Source: DASRSS01 sp035656335 (GTDB lineage Bacteria; Actinomycetota; Actinomycetes; Mycobacteriales; Jatrophihabitantaceae). Taken from it: a DNA stretch of 18,509 nucleotides. Position numbers and translations under genes: made by a program. Position 1 is the stretch's first letter. Each line of letters begins with the position of its first letter. The notes beneath the pieces were generated by a model. The model saw only the letters and a program-made list of their open reading frames with translations. It searched no databases and had not been told where the DNA came from. The DNA is taken from NCBI GenBank assembly GCA_035656335.1, contig DASRSS010000258.1:1-18509 (forward strand), given 5' to 3'. Shown piece after piece: positions 13,633-18,509 of this stretch.

Positions 13633-14703
13633 TCAGCGCCGCTTCTTCGCCTGACTCGGCCGCTTGGCCGGGGGTCGTTTGGCCGCGCGCTGCGGGCGCT
13701 GGCCCGGTCGCGGCGCGTTGTGGCTCGGTGCGGTACCCGCGGCGTCGGGTGCGGGCTCGGTCGGCTCGCTCTCCTTCACCAGGGACGGACCCGATGTGCC
13801 CTTGCTCGGCCGTACCGGCCGCTGGCCGGGCTTGGGCGCGAGTGTCTTTCCGACGACGCCCACCTTCTCGGCGGCGACCGTGTCCTCGTGCGGGTGGAAC
13901 TTGTTGATGTACAGCTGCTGCAGCATCGTCCAGGTGTTGCTGGCAAACCAGTACAGAAGCACACCAAGCGGGAAGAACAGGCCAGAACCTAGCGTGCCGA
14001 GCGGGATCACGTACAGCATCAGCCGCTGGACCGTGGCCGCGGTGCCCTCGGGCTTGACCGGGTTACCGGCGCGCACGAGCAGCTGCGTGGTGAACGTGGC
14101 CGAGGCGCTGATCAGCACCAGCAGCAAGATCACGATCCGGGTGGTCGTGACGTTGCCGTCCAAGCCGCCGGTGGACAGCGTGCCGGCGAGCTGGTGGGTG
14201 CTGTCGGTGAGACGGCCGGCCAGCGGGGCGCCGAACAGCTTCGCCCGCGCCGCGCTGCAGGCTTCGTGCGGCGCGAAGGTGTACAGCGCCAGCTTGTGGG
14301 CGGTCGGGTCCGACTCGCACAGCGCGACGGAGTTCGCCAGGTGCCGCAGCACGTGGTAGAGCCCGAGGAAGATCGGCCACTGCAGGAACATCGGCAGGCA
14401 GCCGGCCAGCGGGTTGAAGCCCTGCTCCTGCTGCAGCTTCATCAGCTCGCGCTGCTGGGCCGCCCGGTCGTCCTTGTACTTCTTGCGGATCTTCTGCATC
14501 TCCGGCTGCAGCTTCTGCATGTGCCGCTGGTACTTGACCTGCTTGACGAACAGGCGGAACAGCAGCAGTCGCGCGGTGATGACGAGGAAGACGATCGACA
14601 GCGCCCAGTTCAGGCCACCGTTGGGGTCCAGACCGAGCGTGTTGAACAGGTGATGCCACTGCAGCAGCACCCAGGAGACCGGCGTGTAGATGAAGTCGAG
14701 CAC
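13633..14703 (-). CDS. yidC: Membrane protein insertase YidC (Oxa1/Alb3 family)
   Basis: Polytopic insertase of 356 aa that places membrane proteins in the lipid bilayer alone or with SecYEG. The first core helix (about 32-52) carries the conserved positively charged groove residue R45 in ITARLLLFR. A basic coiled-coil hairpin follows (about 54-95, KYQRHMQKLQPEMQKIRKKY). The next membrane segment begins near GCLPMFLQWPIFLGLYHVL. Further helices lie at about 189-210 and 226-262, the last with the family sequence LYWFASNTWTMLQQ. An unusual insertion rich in Asp, His and Thr separates helices at 126-185. The C-terminal 70 residues are a Lys/Arg/Pro tail with two PGQRP repeats, fit for ribosome contact. 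GTG 14703 has AGGAG (14711-14715) seven bases upstream, overlapping the yidD stop. Confidence 0.96.
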   Translation of the reverse strand: MLDFIYTPVSWVLLQWHHLFNTLGLDPNGGLNWALSIVFLVITARLLLFRLFVKQVKYQRHMQKLQPEMQKIRKKYKDDRAAQQRELMKLQQEQGFNPLAGCLPMFLQWPIFLGLYHVLRHLANSVALCESDPTAHKLALYTFAPHEACSAARAKLFGAPLAGRLTDSTHQLAGTLSTGGLDGNVTTTRIVILLLVLISASATFTTQLLVRAGNPVKPEGTAATVQRLMLYVIPLGTLGSGLFFPLGVLLYWFASNTWTMLQQLYINKFHPHEDTVAAEKVGVVGKTLAPKPGQRPVRPSKGTSGPSLVKESEPTEPAPDAAGTAPSHNAPRPGQRPQRAAKRPPAKRPSQAKKRR

Positions 14704-14713
14704 TCGAATACTC

Positions 14714-15001
14714 CTAGGCGGCCGTCGGCCGGGTCAGCGTCTGCACTGGCGGTTCAACGGCCAGCGGAACCGGGTCGTGCCCTCCGGCGTGGAACGGGTG
14801 GCAGCGCAACAACCGGCGCAGCGCCAGCCAACCGCCGCGCGCCAGGCCGAACCGTCCGATCGCCTCGGCCGCGTAGGCGCTGCAGGTCGGGATGTACCGG
14901 CAGCTCGGCGGACGCAGCGGGCTGATGGCCATCCGGTACAGGTCGATCGCGCGCATCACCAGCCGCGCCGCGCGGCGTGCGGGAAATGCCTGATCTGTCA
15001 T
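14714..15001 (-). CDS. yidD: Membrane protein insertion efficiency factor YidD
   Basis: Small membrane-associated protein of 95 aa that assists YidC-dependent insertion. The diagnostic motif is complete: LRPPSCRYIPTCSAYAAEAI (29-48), followed by RCHPFHAGGHDPVP. An amphipathic helix is likely at the N-terminus (AARLVMRAIDLYRMAISPL). The start ATG overlaps the rnpA stop by ATGA. The stop TAG is part of the Shine-Dalgarno of yidC, so the three genes should be translated as a coupled set. Confidence 0.96.
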   Translation of the reverse strand: MTDQAFPARRAARLVMRAIDLYRMAISPLRPPSCRYIPTCSAYAAEAIGRFGLARGGWLALRRLLRCHPFHAGGHDPVPLAVEPPVQTLTRPTAA

Positions 15002-15339
15002 CGGACACCGGCCAACCGGCGCAGTGCGGCGTCCAGATCGCGGCCGAGCGAGAGCGAGTCGGCGTCGGCGGACTCGGGCAGCGCCCGCACCACGGTGCCG
15101 CTGCCGGGTTCGAGCAGGTCGAGCCGCTGCGCGAGCTGCGCGCGCAGCCGTCGGCTGACCCGATGCCGGACGACGCTGCCGCCGACCGAGCGACCGACGA
15201 CGAGGCCGACGAGCGCCGGGCCGTCGGTCAACTGCCGGCGCTGGTGCACGACGAGGACACCGCGCCGGCTACGGGAGCCGGAGCGAACCACGACGCTGAA
15301 GTCGTCGGAGCGCCGCATCCGGTGCGCCGGTGCGAGCAC
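14998..15339 (-). CDS. rnpA: Ribonuclease P protein component
   Basis: Basic protein of 113 aa that binds the RNase P RNA and helps remove 5' leaders from tRNA precursors. It starts MLAPAHRMRRSDDF, the usual RnpA opening, and has the family signature VGRSVGGSVVRHRVSRRLR (47-65), where the RNR motif is RHR as in mycobacteria. GTG 15339 is chosen because the homologues begin seven residues before the internal Met-Arg-Arg-Ser. No Shine-Dalgarno is visible, and translation may depend on rpmH, which ends 22 bp upstream. Its stop overlaps the yidD start. Confidence 0.94.
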   Translation of the reverse strand: MLAPAHRMRRSDDFSVVVRSGSRSRRGVLVVHQRRQLTDGPALVGLVVGRSVGGSVVRHRVSRRLRAQLAQRLDLLEPGSGTVVRALPESADADSLSLGRDLDAALRRLAGVR

Positions 15340-15361
15340 GGAAAGGAAAGGGGTCCGACGC

Positions 15362-15499
15362 TCAGGCCGACAGCTCGCTGCGGCCCTTGCGGCGACGGGC
15401 CGAGATGATCGCGCGGCCGGCGCGGGTACGCATGCGCAGCCGGAAGCCGTGCGTCTTGGCGCGACGGCGATTGTTCGGCTGGAAGGTGCGCTTGCTCAC
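15362..15499 (-). CDS. rpmH: 50S ribosomal protein L34
   Basis: Complete 45-aa L34, highly basic, reading MSKRTFQPNNRRRAKTHGFR and ending RKGRSELSA. The start GTG 15499 has AAAGG eight bases upstream. It is the first gene of the leftward run rpmH-rnpA-yidD-yidC-jag-rsmG-parA-parB and is divergent from dnaA. This order is one of the most conserved in bacteria. Confidence 0.98.
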   Translation of the reverse strand: MSKRTFQPNNRRRAKTHGFRLRMRTRAGRAIISARRRKGRSELSA

Positions 15500-15802
15500 G
15501 TCGATGACCTTTCGAAGGCAGCTGACTCGCTCGGTGTTTCACGGCCGGCGAAGGTGGTCACGCGGGTGTGGCCTGGAGCCTTCACGAGCCGGTCGTGTGG
15601 GTCGCGCATCGCCAACGCACAGCAGCAGGGCACAGCTGCGCCACCCACATGGACGTGTCCACGGTACGGATCGGGTCCGGTTCAGGTCAAACCGGCCCCC
15701 AGCACACCGGTGAACGGCCCGCTCCCCGGAAGCGCAACCGCCCACCGTACGGCGCCCCCGGCCGGGTCCGGCGACGACACGCCGAGAACACGCCGCGGAC
15801 TA

Positions 15803-15832
15803 TTGCCGCCACGGAACCGCCGCTGTTAGGTT
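15803..15832 (+). promoter_or_regulatory. Candidate dnaA promoter
   Basis: TTGCCG (15803-15808) is followed after 18 bases by TAGGTT (15827-15832), close to the actinobacterial housekeeping pattern TTGAC-N18-TANNNT. The transcript would have a leader of about 200 nt before the dnaA GTG, running through the palindrome and the DnaA boxes, which would suit autoregulation. Confidence 0.35.
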
Positions 15833-15917
15833 CCCCGATCGTGTCGCCCGGCGCCGTGTGACACCGCCGGATCGATCCCCTGACGAGCCGTAGCGGGCTC
15901 AGGCAGGTCGATTCGTT

Positions 15918-15931
15918 CTGTGCATGCACAG
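15918..15931. repeat. Perfect 14-bp palindrome upstream of dnaA
   Basis: CTGTGCATGCACAG is its own reverse complement. It lies 105 bases before the dnaA start and three bases from the first DnaA box. A shorter relative, TGTGCACA, occurs in the dnaA-dnaN gap at 17646-17653. It could bind a dimeric regulator or represent two opposed DnaA half sites (TGTG/CACA). Confidence 0.55.
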
Positions 15932-15933
15932 CG

Positions 15934-15954
15934 TGTGGAGAACTCTGTGGATTT
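15934..15954. promoter_or_regulatory. Two near-consensus DnaA boxes upstream of dnaA
   Basis: TGTGGAGAA (15934-15942) and TGTGGATTT (15946-15954) each differ by one base from TGTGGATAA, the reverse strand of the DnaA box TTATCCACA. They have the same orientation and are twelve bases apart. Their place in the dnaA leader suggests repression of dnaA by its own product. Confidence 0.5.
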
Positions 15955-16036
15955 CGCGACCCTCAGGACAACGTGAGATCGTCGGCGCAGCGATACTGGC
16001 AGCCGACGCAACACCTGGGAGTGGGACGCGATCCTC

Positions 16037-17470
16037 GTGGACGACCGAGACGACAAATCTGACCTCGCTGCCGTCTGGGAACGGATCAAGGCACGCCTCG
16101 ACGACGGTTCGGCCCGTCCGCAGCAGCGCGCGTTTATCGCCCTGACCCGTCCGCTCGGCCTGGTCGAGGACACCGCGCTGTTCGCCGTTCCCAACGAGTT
16201 CGCCCGCGACTTCTTCGAAGAGCGGATGCGGCCGCTGATCACCAACCTGCTCACCGCCGAGCTGGGTGTCGAGACGCGGGTCGCCGTGACGATCGACGAG
16301 CGCACCGAGGACACCGCGGACGTCGACACGACTCGCGACGCCGATCGCGACACCGACCTGGACGACGCGGCGCCCGAGCCGTGGTCGCCGCGTCCGAGCA
16401 CGCCGGTCGCCACGATCACCGGAGGTTCGGACAGGGACGCCCGGCTGAACCCCAAGTACACGTTCGACACGTTCGTCATCGGATCCAGCAACCGGTTCAC
16501 GCACGCCGCCGCGGTCGCGGTGGCCGAGGCGCCGGCGCGCGCGTACAACCCGCTTTTCATCTACGGCGACTCCGGGCTGGGTAAGACCCACCTGCTGCAC
16601 GCGATCGGGCACTACGCCCAGCGGCTGCTGCCCGGTTTGCGTACGCGGTACGTGTCCAGCGAGGAGTTCACCAACGACTTCATCAACTCCGTCCGCGACG
16701 ACAAGATGCAGGCGTTCCAGAACCGCTACCGGTCGGTGGACCTGCTACTCATCGACGACATCCAGTTCCTGGAGCGCGCCGAGCGGACGCAGGAGGAGTT
16801 CTTCCACACCTTCAACACGCTGCACAACGCGAACAAGCAGATCGTCATCAGCTCCGACAAGTCGCCGCGGCAGCTGAACTCGCTGGAGGACCGGCTGCGC
16901 ACCCGCTTCGAGTGGGGACTGATCAGCGACGTGCAGGCGCCCGACCTCGAGACCCGCATCGCGATCCTGCGCAAGAAGGCCGCGCAGGACGGCATGGACC
17001 TGCCGCCGGAGGTGCTCGAGTTCATCGCCACGAAGATCCAGAGCAACATCCGTGAGCTCGAGGGCGCCCTGATCCGGGTGACCGCGTTCGCCAGCCTGAA
17101 CCGTCAGGTCGTCGAGATGCCGCTGGTCGAGATGGTGCTCAAGGACCTGATCAGCGAGTCGGACACCCCGGAGATCACCGCGGCGATGATCATGGCCGTG
17201 ACCGCCGAGTACTTCGCGGTGACGATCGACGACCTCACCGGCACCTCCCGCAGCCGGGTCCTGGTCGGCGCCCGGCAGATGGCGATGTACCTGTGCCGCG
17301 AGCTCACCGACCTGTCCCTGCCGCGCATCGGCGAGAAGTTCGGCAACCGCGACCACACCACGGTCATGCACGCCGAGCGCAAGATCCGCGCGCAGATGGC
17401 CGAGAAGCTGACGGTCTACAACCAGATCGCCGAGCTCACCAGCCGCATCAAGATCCGTGCGCGCGCGTGA
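16037..17470 (+). CDS. dnaA: Chromosomal replication initiator DnaA
   Basis: Replication initiator of 477 aa; ATP-bound DnaA assembles on oriC boxes and melts the origin. Domain I (about 1-85) begins DLAAVWERIKARL. Domain II is a short acidic Asp/Thr linker (about 86-135). The AAA+ domain III starts at NPKYTFDTFVIGSSNRF, with Walker A GDSGLGKT at 177-184, Walker B LLLIDD at 236-241, and FNTLHNANKQIVISSD with RLRTRFEWGL as sensor and arginine regions. Domain IV ends with the DNA-binding signature FGNRDHTTVMHAERKI. GTG 16037 is used; GGGA at 16023-16026 is a modest ribosome binding site ten bases upstream. The gene opens the rightward arm and is followed by oriC and dnaN. Confidence 0.98.
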   Translation: MDDRDDKSDLAAVWERIKARLDDGSARPQQRAFIALTRPLGLVEDTALFAVPNEFARDFFEERMRPLITNLLTAELGVETRVAVTIDERTEDTADVDTTRDADRDTDLDDAAPEPWSPRPSTPVATITGGSDRDARLNPKYTFDTFVIGSSNRFTHAAAVAVAEAPARAYNPLFIYGDSGLGKTHLLHAIGHYAQRLLPGLRTRYVSSEEFTNDFINSVRDDKMQAFQNRYRSVDLLLIDDIQFLERAERTQEEFFHTFNTLHNANKQIVISSDKSPRQLNSLEDRLRTRFEWGLISDVQAPDLETRIAILRKKAAQDGMDLPPEVLEFIATKIQSNIRELEGALIRVTAFASLNRQVVEMPLVEMVLKDLISESDTPEITAAMIMAVTAEYFAVTIDDLTGTSRSRVLVGARQMAMYLCRELTDLSLPRIGEKFGNRDHTTVMHAERKIRAQMAEKLTVYNQIAELTSRIKIRARA

Positions 17471-17489
17471 CGACCGGACGGCGGGAAGT

Positions 17490-17531
17490 TGTGGGCACGC
17501 ATGTGGAGAACCGGTGTGGTCATGTGGACGG
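17490..17531 (+). promoter_or_regulatory. Cluster of four degenerate DnaA boxes
   Basis: All four point the same way and share TGTGG: TGTGGGCAC (17490-17498), TGTGGAGAA (17502-17510), TGTGGTCAT (17515-17523) and TGTGGACGG (17523-17531). They differ from TGTGGACAA by 2, 1, 2 and 2 bases. Their starts are 12, 13 and 8 bases apart. Confidence 0.55.
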
Positions 17532-17592
17532 AGCGTGCACACCGTCCGCCGTCCACCGCGCCGCTCGTGTCGGCCGGGTGTTCTACGGTTGG

Positions 17593-17601
17593 TCGTCCAC
17601 A
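17593..17601 (-). promoter_or_regulatory. DnaA box (one mismatch)
   Basis: TCGTCCACA differs from the actinobacterial box TTGTCCACA at the second base only. Its orientation is opposite to that of the cluster at 17490-17531. Confidence 0.6.
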
Positions 17602-17635
17602 GCCCGCGGGCCTGCGAACGCTAGCCTGCGAGCGG

Positions 17636-17644
17636 TTATCCCCA
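17636..17644 (-). promoter_or_regulatory. DnaA box (one mismatch)
   Basis: TTATCCCCA differs from TTATCCACA at one base. It is the box nearest to the AT-rich tract, with the octamer palindrome TGTGCACA (17646-17653) immediately beside it. Confidence 0.5.
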
Positions 17645-17658
17645 GTGTGCACAGCAGC

Positions 17659-17699
17659 GAAGACGATTGACGAAGATCTGTAATTCACAAGGCAAAAAA
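17659..17699. other. AT-rich tract, candidate DNA unwinding element
   Basis: About 63% A+T by hand count over 41 bp, in a window where genes look about 70% G+C. It ends in A6 (17694-17699) and directly follows the DnaA boxes. This is the only such stretch in the origin gap and fits a duplex unwinding element. Confidence 0.6.
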
Positions 17700-17728
17700 C
17701 CCAGAGCATCCACGCGGTGGATTCTGGG
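17694..17728 (-). terminator. Hairpin plus T6: leftward intrinsic terminator or origin hairpin
   Basis: Arms CCCAGA + ATCCAC (17700-17705, 17708-17713) pair with GTGGAT + TCTGGG (17717-17722, 17723-17728), giving 12 bp with a 2-nt bulge (17706-17707) and a GCG loop. On the minus strand the stem is followed at once by TTTTTT (17699-17694), the form of an intrinsic terminator that would stop transcription coming leftward out of dnaN towards oriC. The stem also carries two opposed ATCCAC cores like those of DnaA boxes, so a role in origin architecture is possible instead. Confidence 0.6.
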
Positions 17729-17745
17729 GACAGCCACCGACAGCA

Positions 17746-17759
17746 CTGACACCAGTCAG
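17746..17759. repeat. Small inverted repeat upstream of dnaN
   Basis: CTGAC-ACCA-GTCAG is a perfect 5-bp inverted repeat with a four-base centre, about 70 bases before the dnaN start. It could be an operator or a weak hairpin in the dnaN leader, or chance. Confidence 0.25.
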
Positions 17760-17827
17760 ACCTAGCATCACTACCCGTACCGACCCAGGGCCGAACCACA
17801 ACGCCCTGGCGGACCGATGGAGGCACG

Positions 17828-18509
17828 ATGAAGTTCCGGGTCGAGCGCGACGCCATGGCCGATGCCGTCTCGTGGGCCGCGCGCAGCCTCTCCACCCGGC
17901 CCACCGTTCCCGTGCTGGCCGGCCTGCTGCTGACCGTCGACAACGACTCGCTGTCGGTGTCCGGGTTCGACCTGGAGGCCTCGACCGAGGTCGACCTGCC
18001 CGTCGCGGCCGCCGAGCCCGGCCAGGCGCTGGTCTCCGGCCGGCTGCTCGCCGACATCACCAAGGCGCTGCCGCCGCACCCGGTCGACGTCGCCGTGGAC
18101 GGATCCCGCCTGACGATCGAGTGCGGCGCCGCCCGGTTCACGCTGCCGTGCATGCCCGTCGAGGACTACCCGAAGCTGCCCACCATGCCGAGCACTGCCG
18201 GCACCGTCGCGGCCGCCGACTTCGCGACCGCCGTGGGCCAGGTCGCCGTCGCGGCCGGGCGGGACGACACCCTGCCGATGCTCACCGGCGTCCGGCTGGA
18301 GATCGACGGGGACCGGCTCACCCTGGCCGCCACCGACCGGTACCGACTGGCGGTGCGTGAGCTCACCTGGAATCCCAGCAACCCGCAGGCCGCCGAAGCG
18401 GCGGGAAATGCCGTCCTGGTGCCGGCCCGCACCCTCGCCGACGCGGCCAAGAGCCTGGCGCACAGCGAGACGCTCACGATCGCCCTGTCGGCCGGCGGAG
18501 CGGGCGAAG
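17828..18509 (+). CDS. dnaN: DNA polymerase III beta sliding clamp (3' end outside window)
   Basis: The first 227 codons of the beta clamp, the ring that tethers DNA polymerase III to DNA. It opens MKFRVERDAMADAVSWAARS and continues with the typical domain I sequence TVPVLAGLLL, SVSGFDLEAS and VSGRLLADITKALP. The connecting CMPVEDYPKLP follows (about 108-118). Domain II has DDTLPMLTGVRLEI and LAATDRYRLAVREL. The frame is open to the end of the window; the family is normally about 370-400 aa, so roughly 40% is missing. GGAGG at 17819-17823 is a strong ribosome binding site for ATG 17828. Its location after dnaA and oriC is standard. Confidence 0.98.
   Translation, partial: MKFRVERDAMADAVSWAARSLSTRPTVPVLAGLLLTVDNDSLSVSGFDLEASTEVDLPVAAAEPGQALVSGRLLADITKALPPHPVDVAVDGSRLTIECGAARFTLPCMPVEDYPKLPTMPSTAGTVAAADFATAVGQVAVAAGRDDTLPMLTGVRLEIDGDRLTLAATDRYRLAVRELTWNPSNPQAAEAAGNAVLVPARTLADAAKSLAHSETLTIALSAGGAGE

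Larger units (their letters stand above)
15500..16036. other. rpmH-dnaA intergenic region
   Basis: A 537-bp divergent gap without a credible gene; frames that stay open here look like shadows of GC-rich DNA. It must hold the leftward promoter of rpmH, which I could not place, and the rightward dnaA promoter (candidate at 15803-15832). Near dnaA it becomes more ordered: a 14-bp palindrome (15918-15931) and two near-consensus DnaA boxes (15934-15954). A smaller dyad, CCGGTT/AACCGG with a 7-nt loop, lies at 15677-15695. Confidence 0.8.
17471..17827. other. Probable chromosomal origin oriC (dnaA-dnaN gap)
   Basis: A 357-bp non-coding gap between dnaA and dnaN, the known place of oriC in Streptomyces and mycobacteria. 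It holds a cluster of degenerate DnaA boxes at 17490-17531, better boxes at 17593-17601 and 17636-17644, an AT-rich tract at 17659-17699, a hairpin at 17700-17728 and a small dyad before dnaN. No box is a perfect copy of TTGTCCACA or TTATCCACA. The dnaN promoter must also be here; no clear -35/-10 pair was found. Confidence 0.85.

Noticed and set aside
15536..15543. A fourth parS candidate, GTTTCACG, near rpmH
   Set aside because: Only the left half of the palindrome is present; the right half (TGAAAC) is missing.
15677..15695. CCGGTT-N7-AACCGG dyad in the rpmH-dnaA gap
   Set aside because: Six-base arms are common by chance in GC-rich DNA and no promoter element is close; mentioned only within the region description.
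1..18509. A defence island, prophage, insertion sequence or biosynthetic cluster
   Set aside because: Every sizeable coding region could be matched to a housekeeping or conserved actinobacterial family; no transposase, integrase, restriction or toxin-antitoxin gene was seen.

Overview
The window is the chromosomal replication-origin (oriC) neighbourhood of a high-GC Gram-positive bacterium (Actinomycetia). The evidence is the very GC-rich third codon positions, frequent GTG starts, and the classic actinobacterial order mutT4 - DUF6049 - murJ - trxB - trxA - cwlM ... parB - parA - rsmG - jag - yidC - yidD - rnpA - rpmH | dnaA | oriC | dnaN. The genus cannot be fixed by eye. It does not look like Mycobacterium: there is no sigM/anti-sigma pair between murJ and trxB, MurJ has no C-terminal pseudokinase, and alaA plus a nitroreductase gene sit between the cwlM region and parB. 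A non-mycobacterial actinomycete lineage is an inference.

Left part, rightward genes (1-7525). A Nudix hydrolase (mutT4-like), a secreted/membrane-anchored DUF6049 protein and the lipid II flippase MurJ form a tightly coupled unit. The junction of the last two is bridged by a 10-codon mini-ORF that overlaps each neighbour by ATGA. Then come thioredoxin reductase (trxB) and thioredoxin (trxA). Each is preceded by an exact GGAAT-N18-GTT element, the signature of the disulfide-stress sigma factor family SigR/SigH. A strong intrinsic terminator closes the trx unit. A CwlM-type amidase homologue follows; it has no signal peptide but keeps the visible zinc-ligand residues.

Middle part (7522-10167). 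A leftward GNAT-like gene shares a CTAG palindrome as stop codon with cwlM. Upstream of it is leftward alaA (alanine aminotransferase), divergent from a rightward nitroreductase whose 3' end overlaps that of parB. The divergent gap holds a perfect 12-bp palindrome.

Right part (10143-15499). One long leftward run, rpmH - rnpA - yidD - yidC - jag - rsmG - parA - parB, has many stop/start overlaps: ribosomal protein L34, RNase P protein, membrane protein insertion (YidD, YidC), an RNA-binding protein, 16S rRNA methylation and chromosome segregation. Three parS centromere sites lie inside the start of parA, exactly 36 bp apart and in frame, so the protein carries three VSRETS repeats.

Origin (15500-18509). 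A 537-bp rpmH/dnaA gap holds a candidate dnaA promoter, a perfect 14-bp palindrome and two near-consensus DnaA boxes. dnaA (477 aa) is followed by a 357-bp dnaA-dnaN gap, the likely oriC. It has clustered degenerate DnaA boxes, an AT-rich stretch of about 41 bp and a hairpin plus T6 that would terminate leftward transcription. dnaN runs off the right edge.

No tRNA, rRNA, CRISPR array, insertion sequence or prophage was seen. The region is mostly conserved housekeeping DNA; the interest lies in its regulatory and architectural details.
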